A stretch of 64,000 nucleotides of DNA, from NCBI RefSeq assembly GCF_016925495.1, contig NZ_CP070491.1, positions 2,666,001 through 2,730,000 on the forward strand. Reading direction: 5' to 3'. Position numbers and translations under genes: made by a program. The stretch is from Methylococcus sp. EFPC2. Its GTDB lineage: Bacteria; Pseudomonadota; Gammaproteobacteria; Methylococcales; Methylococcaceae. Position 1 is the stretch's first letter, and the number at the start of each line of letters is the position of its first letter. Below, one piece after another: positions 36,084-45,178 of this stretch. The notes under the pieces are model-generated. The model ran no database searches, had not been told where the DNA came from, and saw only the letters and a list, made by a program, of their open reading frames with translations.

Positions 36084-38191
36084 GGTCGTTTTTCCCAAAT
36101 GGTCACTTCGGATAGAGAATGCTGGAACTTGTGCCGGGTCTCGCGGATGACGAAGGGGACTTCCAGCGGCCCGCGAACCAGATTGAAATGCTCGCTTAGC
36201 ACTTCCTTCAGGCCGTCGAGGGTGGTGTAGCTCTCGCCGTCCTTCTTGTAGCCACCCAGCCATTCCTCGCGGACCGTGTGCTCTTCCAGCCAGGTGTAGG
36301 GCGAGGCGATGAGCAGCAAACCGCCGGGATTGAGGCGCTCGTGCACGGCGGCGAGGAATTTCCGCGGGCTGTACAACCGGTCTATCAGGTTGGCCGCGAG
36401 TATCAAATCGTAACCGGTGAAGATCGGCTTGAGGTTGCAGGCGTCGCCCTGCCAGAACTCGACCTTGTGGCGCACATCTTCCAATCCCAGATCGGCCAGG
36501 CTGCGCTCCTTGTAGGACACCAGTTCGCCTTCGTTGGCCAGGGTGTAGCGCAGCCTGCCTTGCTCGGCGATGTGTACCCCCAAACCGATGAAGCGGGCGG
36601 AGAAGTCGATGCCGGTGACATGAGCGAAATGCCGGGCCAGTTCGAAACTCGCCCGTCCCGCCGCGCAGCCCAGATCCAGGGCCTTGCGTGCGGGCCTGTC
36701 GCCCATCGCGGCGATGGCCAGTTCGGCCAGAGTCTGGCAAAAATTGGCCACGCCGAAATACTCGTCGCCGTAATGGAATTCGGCGTATTCCGACAGCAGC
36801 TTGTCCGTTTCGTAATGCGAGGACGGCCGTTCCGCCGGCGCTTCGGCTTCGACATAGCGAAAGCCGGCATGCTGGAAGAAATGCCGGCGGAAGGCATAGC
36901 GCGCGGCGCGCAAGGCCTCGTTGCCGGACGAGATCCAGGAGCCGCCTTTGAACAGGTTATGCCGTCCGTCGTAAGTGGGCGCGGTGAAATCGTCGTAGAG
37001 CGGATGGACTTCGAAGCCCTCGAACGGATAAATGGGCGTTTCCGTCCATTGCCATACGTTGCCGACCACATCGTAAAGCTCGCCCTGCGGAAAACGCGTC
37101 ACGGGACAGGAGGATGCCCAGTGGTCCAGATGGAGGTTGGCCGGAGCGGCCTGATCTTCGGGCACTTCCTGCAAACCGGCGAAATCGTACAAGCGGTACC
37201 ACTCGTCTTCCGTCGGCAGACGGACCGGCAGGCCGGTCTGCGCCTGCTTCCAGTTACAGAACGCCTTGGCCTCGTGGTAATTGACCTCCACCGGCCAGTC
37301 CCAGGGCATGTCGACCTCTTCCAGCATCAGGCGCAGCTTCCAGCCGCCGACGGCCGGTATCCAGAACGTGGGATGTTCGGCCTGGGTGTAGCGGCGCCAG
37401 GCCCAGCCCTCCTCATCCCACCAACCGTCGTCGGCATAGCCGCCGGCTTCCACGAAGCCTTCGAACTCGCGATTGGAGACGAGGTATCGGGACACACGGA
37501 AAGCCGGCAGCTCGGTCTCATGCCGGCCGTATTCGTTGTCCCAGCCGTAGCGGGGATCACCCCGCTCCTTACCCGGCTTCACCGTGCCGGCCGGAATCTC
37601 GGCCCAAGTGTTTTGCGGCGCCGCTCCGCTCTCGCGGCAAGGCTCCCAGGCGGGGTGCGGGCGAACATGGCGGAGTTCGTGCTGGCGTATCAGGACCGAG
37701 GACGTCTCCAGGTGGATGCGCTCGTGTTCGATGCCCATGAGCACGGCCCACCAGGGGTTGTTCCAGTCCAGCGGCAGTTCCAGCGGTGCCGTGGCGATGA
37801 CTTCGTCCACCATGGCGCGCACCTGGCGGCGATAGTCGCGCACCGCTTCGACCGCCGGCCAGTCGTAATGGGCTTCGTTCAAATCGTCCCAACTCATCTC
37901 GTCGACGCCGACGGCGAACAGGGATTCCAGTCGCGGGTCGATGCGACTACCGGTCAAGCCGGCGAGCATGAACTTGTTGACGAAAAAGGTGGCCGTGTGG
38001 CCGAAATAAAAAATCAGCGGGTGCCGTAACGGGATGGGCTTGCGGTAATAGGCCTCATCCCCCTGCAAGCTGTCGAACAATTGCTCGTAACGATCGAAGG
38101 TGGCGTGGAAGTAGTTTCTGAGCGTGCGGCGGAGCGTTTCAGCTTCACACCCGGCCAGCCGGGGCGTACGGGGAAAAAGCGGTTCTGGCAT
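36080..38191 (-). CDS. ovoA: OvoA: 5-histidylcysteine sulfoxide synthase and methyltransferase
   Basis: A 703-residue three-domain enzyme of ovothiol A synthesis. The N-terminal DinB-like domain has the iron motif HERIHLE (HX3HXE). The central formylglycine-enzyme-like domain runs from about 190 to 440 and contains VGNVWQWTETP and FKGGSWISSGNEALRAAR. The C-terminal SAM methyltransferase, from about 480, has the motif LDLGCAAGRASFELA. It joins cysteine and histidine as a sulfoxide and later methylates the thiohistidine. Length and domain order match the family. It heads the ovoA-ovoB-guaD unit and has two short palindromes just upstream. Confidence 0.95.
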   Translation of the reverse strand: MPEPLFPRTPRLAGCEAETLRRTLRNYFHATFDRYEQLFDSLQGDEAYYRKPIPLRHPLIFYFGHTATFFVNKFMLAGLTGSRIDPRLESLFAVGVDEMSWDDLNEAHYDWPAVEAVRDYRRQVRAMVDEVIATAPLELPLDWNNPWWAVLMGIEHERIHLETSSVLIRQHELRHVRPHPAWEPCRESGAAPQNTWAEIPAGTVKPGKERGDPRYGWDNEYGRHETELPAFRVSRYLVSNREFEGFVEAGGYADDGWWDEEGWAWRRYTQAEHPTFWIPAVGGWKLRLMLEEVDMPWDWPVEVNYHEAKAFCNWKQAQTGLPVRLPTEDEWYRLYDFAGLQEVPEDQAAPANLHLDHWASSCPVTRFPQGELYDVVGNVWQWTETPIYPFEGFEVHPLYDDFTAPTYDGRHNLFKGGSWISSGNEALRAARYAFRRHFFQHAGFRYVEAEAPAERPSSHYETDKLLSEYAEFHYGDEYFGVANFCQTLAELAIAAMGDRPARKALDLGCAAGRASFELARHFAHVTGIDFSARFIGLGVHIAEQGRLRYTLANEGELVSYKERSLADLGLEDVRHKVEFWQGDACNLKPIFTGYDLILAANLIDRLYSPRKFLAAVHERLNPGGLLLIASPYTWLEEHTVREEWLGGYKKDGESYTTLDGLKEVLSEHFNLVRGPLEVPFVIRETRHKFQHSLSEVTIWEKRP

Positions 38192-38199
38192 GCAGTTCC

Positions 38200-38228
38200 A
38201 ACCATAATGGTTATCGGTGTATACCGAT
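38200..38228. promoter_or_regulatory. Two adjacent palindromes upstream of ovoA
   Basis: AACCATAATGGTT (38200-38212) is a perfect 13-bp palindrome. ATCGGT-GTAT-ACCGAT (38213-38228) is a perfect inverted repeat directly adjoining it. Both lie within 40 bp of the ovoA start, between it and the PII-like gene, and could be an operator. Confidence 0.4.
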
Positions 38229-38235
38229 CATCTCA

Positions 38236-38571
38236 TCACGAACCGGCCACCGGGAAGCGTATACGCTCAAAACTTTCCACCGCCGTGATCCAGACGATAC
38301 CGTCGCCGGTTTGTCCGGTATGCGCGACCCTATGGATCAGTTCGGCCAGTTTGCCGGCTATTTCGTCCGGCGCGAGTATCTCCAGCCGGACCTTATGGGA
38401 AAAATCGGTGAGCTGTTCGCGCACGTCCTGATCGTGCCCTTCCTTGTCCAGCGCCGGACCGCAGCCATCGACACGGCTGATGGTCATGCCCGGAAACTCC
38501 GGCACGGCGGTCAAGGCCTCGCGGACCAGTTCCAGCTTATGGGGTTGTATGACGGCTTTGATTACTTTCAT
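38236..38571 (-). CDS. PII-like protein of the metal-efflux-linked group (PII-NG)
   Basis: A 111-residue protein of the PII fold (MKVIKAVIQPHKLELVREAL at the start, TGQTGDGIVWITAVESF at the end). It has no uridylylation tyrosine in the usual place: the T-loop region reads GCGPALDKEGHDQDV. A known PII subgroup is encoded beside heavy-metal RND pumps, and this gene follows the pump gene on the same strand after 79 bp. It is therefore more likely tied to metal efflux than to nitrogen control. Ligand unknown. Confidence 0.8.
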   Translation of the reverse strand: MKVIKAVIQPHKLELVREALTAVPEFPGMTISRVDGCGPALDKEGHDQDVREQLTDFSHKVRLEILAPDEIAGKLAELIHRVAHTGQTGDGIVWITAVESFERIRFPVAGS

Positions 38572-38600
38572 GACAGGTGCTCATCCGATGGCATCAGGCT

Positions 38601-38636
38601 GGTCGGGTTACGCCGCGAAACACGGCTAACCCGACC
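38601..38636. repeat. REP-like inverted repeat GGTCGGGTTA ... TAACCCGACC
   Basis: Ten-base perfect arms, with extra CCG/CGG pairing inside, lie between the pump gene and the PII-like gene. The same arms occur at 62259-62284, so this is a dispersed element. It may weaken transcription into the PII-like gene. Confidence 0.6.
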
Positions 38637-38650
38637 TGCATATTTTGAAC

Positions 38651-41600
38651 TCAAGCTTCCACCCGCTTTTCCTCGAACCAACCGTACAAGGTCGGCAACA
38701 CGACCAGGGTCAGCAGGGTGGAGGTGATCAGGCCGCCGATGACCACGATGGCCAAGGGCCGCTGCACCTCGGAGCCGGGGCCGGTGGCGAACAAAAAGGG
38801 CACCAGGCCCAGCAGGGCCACCGTGGCGGTCATCATCACCGGGCGGAAACGCTGCTCGCAGCCTCGGCGCACGGCTTCGGCCTGGCCCATGCCATCGTCC
38901 CGCAGCGTGCGGATATAGGACACCAGCACCACGCCGTTGAGCACCGCGATGCCCCACAAGGCGATGAATCCGACCGATGCCGGCACCGACAGATATTCGC
39001 CGGTGACGAACAAGGCCACCACCCCGCCGATGGAGGCGAAAGGCAGCACCAGGATGATGAGGCCGGCGAAACGCAGCGAGTTGAACAGCATGAACAGCAG
39101 GAAGAAGATCGCGCCTATGGTGATGGGGATGATGATCTGCAAATGGCCCAGGGCGCGCTCCATGTTCTGGAACTGCCCGCCCCATTCCAGGTAGTAGCCG
39201 TCCGGCAGTTCGACCTTGCCGGCCACGACTTCTTGCAACTCGGCGACGAATCCGCCCAGGTCGCGGTCGCGCACGTTGATGCCGACCACGATGCGGCGCT
39301 TGGCCATTTCCCGGCTGACCTGCGCGGGACCGTCGTTGAGGGTGATCTTGGCCAGATCGCCCAGCGGCACGCGGGCGCCGTTGGGCGAGGTGAGCATGAT
39401 ACCGTCGATCTTTTCGATGCTGTCGCGGAATCCCTCCGGCAGCCTCACCGCCGCCGAAAAGCGCCGCTCGCCTTCATAGATTTCCGTGGCTTGCTTGCCG
39501 CCTATGGCGGTTTCGATGACCTCGTGCACGTCCGCGGCGTTGAAACCGTGGCGGGCGATGGCCTGGCGATCGATGGTGATGTTCAGATATTGCTGGCCGG
39601 TCACCCGCTCCACGCGGATGTCCTGCGCGCCCCGCACACCGCCGGCGACCTTGGCGATTTCGTTGGCGGAGCGCTTGAGCTCTTCCAGATCGTCGCCGAA
39701 CACCTTGACCGCCACGTCGGAGCGCACGCCGGTCACCAGTTCGTCGACCCGGTCGGAGATGGGCTGAGCCATGACCAGCTGCACGCCGGGCAATCCGGCC
39801 ACCAGCTTGTCGCGCATGGCATCGGCGATGGTGTCCTGGTTCCAGCCGGCCGGCCATTCCTCGCGCGGCTTCAAGGTCACGATGGGCGTGGACTCGTTCT
39901 GGCCCTGGGTGTCGGCCGGGCTTTCGCCGCGGCCTATGTTGGTGACGGCCATGCGCACACCGGGAATGTCCATCACCATCTTCATGGCGTCCATTTCCAT
40001 CTTGATTCCCTCCTCCAGGGAGATGTTGGGCATGCGGTTGATGGCGGGGACGACCGAGCCTTCCTTCATTTCCGGGATGAAGGAGCTGCCGAGGAAGGGC
40101 AGCAGAACCGCGGCGCCGACGAACAGGCCTACCGCGCCGCCCACCACCTTGATACCGTTGCCCATGGCCCAGTCCAGCAAGGCCAGATACGGCCGCTTGA
40201 GGGCGGCGATGATGCGGGTGTCGTGCTCCCCGCTCTGCCCCACCAGCAGGTAGGAGCACAACACCGGCGACAAGGTCAGCGACAAAATCAGCGAGACCAG
40301 CAGGGCGATAGCGATGGTGTAGGCCAGCGGGGCGAACATCTTGCCTTCCATGCCTTGCAGGGTCATCAGCGGCAGGAAGACCAGGATGATGATGCCGACG
40401 CCGAACAATACGGGCGTGGCGACTTCCTCGGCCGCCGCCATCACCACGCGCAGCCGGCTGGTCGCCCGCCCCCGGCGCTCGCCCAGCAGGCGGAAGGCGT
40501 TTTCCACCACCACGACCGAACCGTCCACCATCAGGCCGATGGCGATGGCCAGGCCGCCCAGCGACATGAGGTTGGCCGAAATGCCCAACTGGTTCATCAC
40601 GATGAAGGTGACCAGGGGCGTGACGATCAGAGTGCCGACGACGATCAGGCTGGAGCGCACGTCGCCCAGGAACAGGAACAGGACGACCACCACCAGCACG
40701 ATACCTTCGATCAGCACCTTGGTGACGGTGTGCAAGGCGGCATCCACCAGTTCGCTGCGGTCGTAGTAGGGCACGATCTTGAGGTCGTCTGGCAGCATGC
40801 CCTTGTCGTTGATCTCGGCCACGCGGGCCTTGATGCGGCTGACCACTTCCTTGGCGTTGCCGCCGCGCAGCATCATCACGATGCCGCCGACCGATTCCGT
40901 ATAGCCGTTCTTGATCACCGCGCCGACCCTTACCTCGTGACCGATCTTGACCTCGGCCACATCGTGGATGTGAACCGGCACGCTTTCCTCCTCCTTGAGC
41001 ACGATGTTGCCGATGTCTTCCAGGTCGCGGATCAGGCCGACCCCGCGGATGAGGTATTGTTCGGCATAATGCGGTAGCACACCGCCGCCGCTGTTGGCGT
41101 TGTTGCGGGCCAGCGCGTTAAAGACGTCGGCCAGGGCGATGCGGTAATGATGCAGCCGGTCCGGATTGACCAGCACCTGGTATTGCTTGACGTAACCGCC
41201 CTGGGAGTTGATTTCCGCCACGCCGGATATGCCGCGCAGCAGAGGACGCACCACCCAGTCCTGCACCTCGCGCCGCTTCTGCAATTCTTCCGGCGTCAGC
41301 GCGCGCTGGCCGTCGTCGTCCCGGTCCAGCGTGTACTGATACACCTCGCCCAATCCGGTGGATACCGGCCCCAGGATGGGGGTCACGCCTTCCGGCATGC
41401 GCTGCTGGACTTCCAGCAGGCGCTCCATGACCAGTTGGCGGGCGAAATAAACGTCCGTTTCGTCGGTGAACACCAGGGTGATGATGGACAGCCCGTTCTT
41501 GTTCAGCGAGCGCATCTCGGTCAAGCCCGGCAAGCCGGTCATGGCGATTTCCAGCGGCACCGTTATCAGGCGTTCGACTTCGTCGGGCGAACGGCCGGTC

Positions 41601-41758
41601 GCTTCGGCGGCGATCTGTACCTGCACGTTGGTCACGTCGGGGAAGGCGTCGACCGACAAGTGGCCGAGCGCGCGTATGCCGAATGCAATCAAACCCAGCG
41701 CGAGTACCACGACGACGATGCGCTGCTGCATCGCCCCGCGTATCAATCCTTCGATCAT
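38651..41758 (-). CDS. Heavy-metal RND efflux pump, inner-membrane subunit (CzcA/CusA family)
   Basis: A 1,035-residue RND transporter with the family layout: helix 1, a large periplasmic loop, helices 2-6, a second loop and helices 8-12. The helix-4 signature reads GGLAIAIGLMVDGSVVVVEN. It lacks the DFG of zinc/cobalt/cadmium pumps and resembles the monovalent-ion group, but with DG where CusA has DA. The metal therefore cannot be assigned safely. The gene ends the outer-membrane / fusion-protein / pump set and begins three bases after the fusion-protein stop. Confidence 0.92.
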   Translation of the reverse strand: MIEGLIRGAMQQRIVVVVLALGLIAFGIRALGHLSVDAFPDVTNVQVQIAAEATGRSPDEVERLITVPLEIAMTGLPGLTEMRSLNKNGLSIITLVFTDETDVYFARQLVMERLLEVQQRMPEGVTPILGPVSTGLGEVYQYTLDRDDDGQRALTPEELQKRREVQDWVVRPLLRGISGVAEINSQGGYVKQYQVLVNPDRLHHYRIALADVFNALARNNANSGGGVLPHYAEQYLIRGVGLIRDLEDIGNIVLKEEESVPVHIHDVAEVKIGHEVRVGAVIKNGYTESVGGIVMMLRGGNAKEVVSRIKARVAEINDKGMLPDDLKIVPYYDRSELVDAALHTVTKVLIEGIVLVVVVLFLFLGDVRSSLIVVGTLIVTPLVTFIVMNQLGISANLMSLGGLAIAIGLMVDGSVVVVENAFRLLGERRGRATSRLRVVMAAAEEVATPVLFGVGIIILVFLPLMTLQGMEGKMFAPLAYTIAIALLVSLILSLTLSPVLCSYLLVGQSGEHDTRIIAALKRPYLALLDWAMGNGIKVVGGAVGLFVGAAVLLPFLGSSFIPEMKEGSVVPAINRMPNISLEEGIKMEMDAMKMVMDIPGVRMAVTNIGRGESPADTQGQNESTPIVTLKPREEWPAGWNQDTIADAMRDKLVAGLPGVQLVMAQPISDRVDELVTGVRSDVAVKVFGDDLEELKRSANEIAKVAGGVRGAQDIRVERVTGQQYLNITIDRQAIARHGFNAADVHEVIETAIGGKQATEIYEGERRFSAAVRLPEGFRDSIEKIDGIMLTSPNGARVPLGDLAKITLNDGPAQVSREMAKRRIVVGINVRDRDLGGFVAELQEVVAGKVELPDGYYLEWGGQFQNMERALGHLQIIIPITIGAIFFLLFMLFNSLRFAGLIILVLPFASIGGVVALFVTGEYLSVPASVGFIALWGIAVLNGVVLVSYIRTLRDDGMGQAEAVRRGCEQRFRPVMMTATVALLGLVPFLFATGPGSEVQRPLAIVVIGGLITSTLLTLVVLPTLYGWFEEKRVEA

Positions 41759-41761
41759 GGT

Positions 41762-42886
41762 CTACTCCAGCTCCTTGCGCAGCCTTTCATTGTTCAAATG
41801 AAAGGCGCCCGCCACCACCACCCGCTCGCCGGCCTTGAGGCCATCCAGCACGGGGCGCTGCGAGCCTTCCGCCTCGCCCAAGCGAACCGCGCGCAGGGCG
41901 AATTTTTGCGGCGCGATTTCCACGAAGACGTAGTCCTTGTCTTCTTCCCGCACCACCGCGCCGTCCGGCACGACCAGGGTCTGGGCGCCCTGCTTTTGAA
42001 TCAACAAGGTCGCCAGCATTTGCGGCTTGAGTGAGCGCACCGGGTTGGGTATGTCCATGCGCACGGTGACGGTCCGCGTCTCGGGATCGACGATGTCGGC
42101 CACGTAGATCAGCTTGCCGCGCACATTCTGCCCCGGCAGGGCCGGGATCTCGGCTTCCGCCTCGTCGCCGGTGTGGGCCCATTGCGCCTGCTGTTCGGGC
42201 ACCTCGGCCACCAGCCAGACATGGGAAAGATCGGCGACGGTGTAGAGCGCGTCCGACGGCTGGGTCACCTGGCCCAGGTTGACGTTGCGTTCGATGACCA
42301 CTCCGTCGATGCTGGCCGTCACGGGCGAGTAGGAGCGCAGGGTGCGCTCCCGGGCCAGCCGCTTCAGGTCGCCTTCCGACATGCCCAGCACGCGGAGCCG
42401 ATCCTCCGCCGCGTGCATATCCACCTCGGCTTCGTTCAACACACCCTCGCGCTCCTGCAATTCGGCGGCGGCGATCACGTCGCTCTCCAGCAGGCGGCGG
42501 GCACGCTGCACCGCCAGGCGGCGCAGATTCACCTGGGAACACGCCTTCAGATAGTCCGATTGCGCCATACCCAGCTCGGTGCTGTTGAGCATGGCCAACA
42601 CGTCGCCCTTGCGTACGGGCTGGCCGAGAAAGGCCCGGATGTCGGTGAGGCGCCCGCTGACCGTGGCGCCGATGCGCGCCACCCGTTTTTGGTCCAGTTC
42701 CACGCGGGCGGGCAGGCGCAGCGAATCGCGCACCTCGGCCTGGCCTATGGCCTGTATCTTGATCAAGCCCGACAAGGCTGGCGTCGCATCGACCGTGCGG
42801 GGCGTTTCAGCGACAGCATCAGGCAGGTTTAAGAGCGAAATGCCGACCAACACGGCGGCCAAACGCGTAATACGGAACACCGTCAT
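41762..42886 (-). CDS. RND efflux membrane fusion protein (CzcB/CusB type)
   Basis: A 374-residue periplasmic adaptor. It has a signal peptide (LAAVLVGISLLNLPDAVA), a lipoyl-like half RIGATVSGRLTDIRAFLGQPVRKGD, a helical hairpin near residues 110-160 and a beta-barrel with RNVNLGQVTQPSDALYTVAD. It links pump and outer-membrane channel. Its start overlaps the stop of the channel gene in an ATGA. I see no His/Met-rich metal-binding N-terminal extension. Confidence 0.9.
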   Translation of the reverse strand: MTVFRITRLAAVLVGISLLNLPDAVAETPRTVDATPALSGLIKIQAIGQAEVRDSLRLPARVELDQKRVARIGATVSGRLTDIRAFLGQPVRKGDVLAMLNSTELGMAQSDYLKACSQVNLRRLAVQRARRLLESDVIAAAELQEREGVLNEAEVDMHAAEDRLRVLGMSEGDLKRLARERTLRSYSPVTASIDGVVIERNVNLGQVTQPSDALYTVADLSHVWLVAEVPEQQAQWAHTGDEAEAEIPALPGQNVRGKLIYVADIVDPETRTVTVRMDIPNPVRSLKPQMLATLLIQKQGAQTLVVPDGAVVREEDKDYVFVEIAPQKFALRAVRLGEAEGSQRPVLDGLKAGERVVVAGAFHLNNERLRKELE

Positions 42887-44160
42887 GGTTGTTTATCCTT
42901 CAAATCCGCGGCGGTGAGCCGCTCCAGGTCGATCAAGGCGCCCTGGCGGTCGAAACGGGCGTTGAGATAGTCGTTGCGCACCGAACGGTAGGTGCGCTGG
43001 GCGTCCAAATAATCGAGTATGCCCCGCTCCCCCAGACGGTAAGCCGCTTCGGCCACCTTCAAGGCATTCTCCGCCTGTTTCATCAGGCCGGATTCGAAGG
43101 TTTCCACCTGGCGATGGGCGATGCGGTAACGGTTGTAGGCATTTTCCAGTTCGCGCAAGACCGTCAGCTCCTGCTGGCTGGCCTGAGCTTCGGACTGCTT
43201 CAGATCGGCCTGGGCTTCTCCTATGGGCCCCTGGCGCTGGTTCCACAGAGGCAAAGGCAGGGAGAAGCCGATACGGTATTGTTCCAGGCCAGGATCGCGC
43301 TCCGCGCCCGCCCTCAAAGTCAGTTGCGGGTAGCGCAGCTTTTCTTCCAGGCGCAGTTTGGCTTGGGCTTTTTCCACCTCGGCGCGGGCGTAATGCAGGG
43401 CCGGCTGGGTGCTCAGCACCGTCTCGCGCAGGGTTTCGAGGCCGGGCAGGCTGACGGGCGCTTCGGGCAACTCGCCGACGGCGTCGAACTGCGCCGGCAG
43501 CGCGGAACCGAACAGGGCGCGCAAGGCCGATTTCGCATCATCCACCCGCACGCCTGCGCTTTCTCGCAGCTTCACCGCGTTCAACCATTCCGCATCGGCC
43601 TTCACCGTCTCGTAGCGGGCGGCCTCGCCGATCTCCACCTTGAGTTTGACCTTGTCGCGGATCGCACCCAGCAGGCGTTCGTTGTCCTCGGCCAGCGCCA
43701 GTTCCGCCTGGCGCCGGAGTATGTCGTAGAACGCCAGCCGGGCCTGGGCGCGAACCGCCAGCCAGACTGCGCGGTTGGCCTCATCGGCCGAGACGATGCC
43801 GGCGTCGGCGACCTTGCGCCGGGCCTCGCGCACGAAGGGAAGATCCAGGGGCTGGGACAGATAGAGCAATTCGTTGTCGCCGTTCAGGGCGCCCTGCCCT
43901 ATGCCGGTCGACGAACCGCCGCCGACCTCGATTTCCGGATTCGGATAAGCCTTGGCGGTGACCAGGGCGGCCTGTGCCGACTCCCGCCGGGCCTCCGCTC
44001 CGGCCAACGCCGGGTTCTTGCCTTCCAGCAAGCCCAGGGTCTGAACGAGGGTCAGAGGCTCGGCCCTGACCACTCCCCATCCCGACAAAACCAGGGACAG
44101 GCAAAAAACTGATATTCGATGCCTGAGAGTACGGGACGGTTTTCCCGCGAGTTCCTTCAT
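42883..44160 (-). CDS. Outer-membrane efflux channel (TolC/CzcC family)
   Basis: A 425-residue protein with a signal peptide (ISVFCLSLVLSGWGVVRA) and two long helical repeats typical of outer-membrane efflux proteins (KNPALAGAEARRESAQAAL and later LRREAELAL-type helices). I chose the ATG at 44160 because GGGA lies about nine bases upstream and the signal peptide follows; an ATG at 44205 would add 15 unlikely residues. It is the first gene of the efflux operon, so the operon promoter should lie in 44161-44267. Confidence 0.88.
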   Translation of the reverse strand: MKELAGKPSRTLRHRISVFCLSLVLSGWGVVRAEPLTLVQTLGLLEGKNPALAGAEARRESAQAALVTAKAYPNPEIEVGGGSSTGIGQGALNGDNELLYLSQPLDLPFVREARRKVADAGIVSADEANRAVWLAVRAQARLAFYDILRRQAELALAEDNERLLGAIRDKVKLKVEIGEAARYETVKADAEWLNAVKLRESAGVRVDDAKSALRALFGSALPAQFDAVGELPEAPVSLPGLETLRETVLSTQPALHYARAEVEKAQAKLRLEEKLRYPQLTLRAGAERDPGLEQYRIGFSLPLPLWNQRQGPIGEAQADLKQSEAQASQQELTVLRELENAYNRYRIAHRQVETFESGLMKQAENALKVAEAAYRLGERGILDYLDAQRTYRSVRNDYLNARFDRQGALIDLERLTAADLKDKQP

Positions 44161-44267
44161 TAGATATTCCCAACCATTCTTGATTATAGGATTTAAGCGA
44201 TTCAAATGTTATATAGGAGCCCGATCTTACTACCGCCACCTTTCAAAGACCTGACAACCTCTCAGGC

Positions 44268-44858
44268 TTACAATCGAGCGAGTTGCGCGTCGTGCAACCG
44301 CCTCAAGCCCAACTGGGCCAGCATGGATCCCAACAGAGCCAGCGCCATGTCGCTCTGGGTATCCCAGGCATAACCCTGGGTGCCGAGAAAGGCCTCCGAA
44401 CTGCCGCCTGCGACGACGGCCACCCACCATTCGATCATTTCGTAGAAAGCGCTGACCGCCAGGCACACGCAACTCACCAGAAAGAACAACCAGCCCCGGC
44501 CATTCACCGCCGAAAAACGCAGCAGCACCTCACGCACCGCGATCGCGGGCACGAATCCCTGGAAGAAATGCGCGAATTTGTCGAAGTTGTTGCGGCCATG
44601 GTCGAAATAGCCGTTGATCCACTCGAAGACCGGAACGTGGGCATAGGTGTAATGCCCGCCGACCATGAGGACCAGGCATTCGAACAGAATCAGCCAGTAG
44701 GCCAGAGGAGTCAGCGGAAAACTCCGCCGGGTCGCAGCCAATAGTACGAAGCCGATCAGCGCCGGCAACACTTCCAGAAACCAGGTCAGGTAGTCGTGAG
44801 GACTCAGCCCCGACCACAGCAATACGCCGAAAAACAAGGCCACCCAAGTTCTGTTCAT
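44268..44858 (-). CDS. DUF2238/YjdF-like membrane protein
   Basis: A 196-residue membrane protein with about six helices. The conserved centre HYTYAHVPVFEWINGYF, DKFAHFFQGF and SAFYEMIEWW identifies the DUF2238 (YjdF) family, which has no settled function. I chose the ATG at 44858 because GGAAAGG precedes it; the extra 36 residues of the longer frame are not family-like. It lies upstream of the efflux operon on the same strand, 107 bp away, but nothing shows a shared role. Confidence 0.85.
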   Translation of the reverse strand: MNRTWVALFFGVLLWSGLSPHDYLTWFLEVLPALIGFVLLAATRRSFPLTPLAYWLILFECLVLMVGGHYTYAHVPVFEWINGYFDHGRNNFDKFAHFFQGFVPAIAVREVLLRFSAVNGRGWLFFLVSCVCLAVSAFYEMIEWWVAVVAGGSSEAFLGTQGYAWDTQSDMALALLGSMLAQLGLRRLHDAQLARL

Positions 44859-44943
44859 TCCAGCCTTTCCCCGCTGATTTTTTCTCGACAAACCGCTAAA
44901 ACCGGCGCGACGATTGTAGCGCCCGTCAGTTTGGAGTGCGCTC

Positions 44944-45171
44944 ATGTTGCCGACATTCTCGATCATGGAAAAAGCCGTCGCGGCCTCGTTGATCGCGGCC
45001 GCGGCCGTCGTCGCTTATCTATTGCTCGGCGTACATGAGGCCGACGAGGATTGGGAGGCGTTCAAAGCCGCCCACCATTGCATCGACGTGGGCGTAGAAT
45101 CCGGCAGCAACCGGGGAGGCTGGCGCTGCGACGACGGGAAGGTCCATCACCGCTGGCGCCAGCAGAAATAG
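44944..45171 (+). CDS. Small single-pass membrane or exported protein
   Basis: A 75-residue protein with one N-terminal hydrophobic segment (AVAASLIAAAAVVAYLLLG) followed by a small domain with two cysteines (AHHCIDVG and GGWRCDDGKVHHRW), which may form a disulfide outside the cytoplasm. GGAG lies eight bases before the ATG. It is divergent from the DUF2238 gene and convergent with the next. I do not know a function. Confidence 0.65.
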   Translation: MLPTFSIMEKAVAASLIAAAAVVAYLLLGVHEADEDWEAFKAAHHCIDVGVESGSNRGGWRCDDGKVHHRWRQQK

Positions 45172-45178
45172 GCTGGAA

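Noticed and set aside
34914-36740. A 608-codon protein joining ovoA sequence to the lyase
   Set aside because: Only the codons from 36083 match the lyase family; the upstream part is ovoA in another phase.
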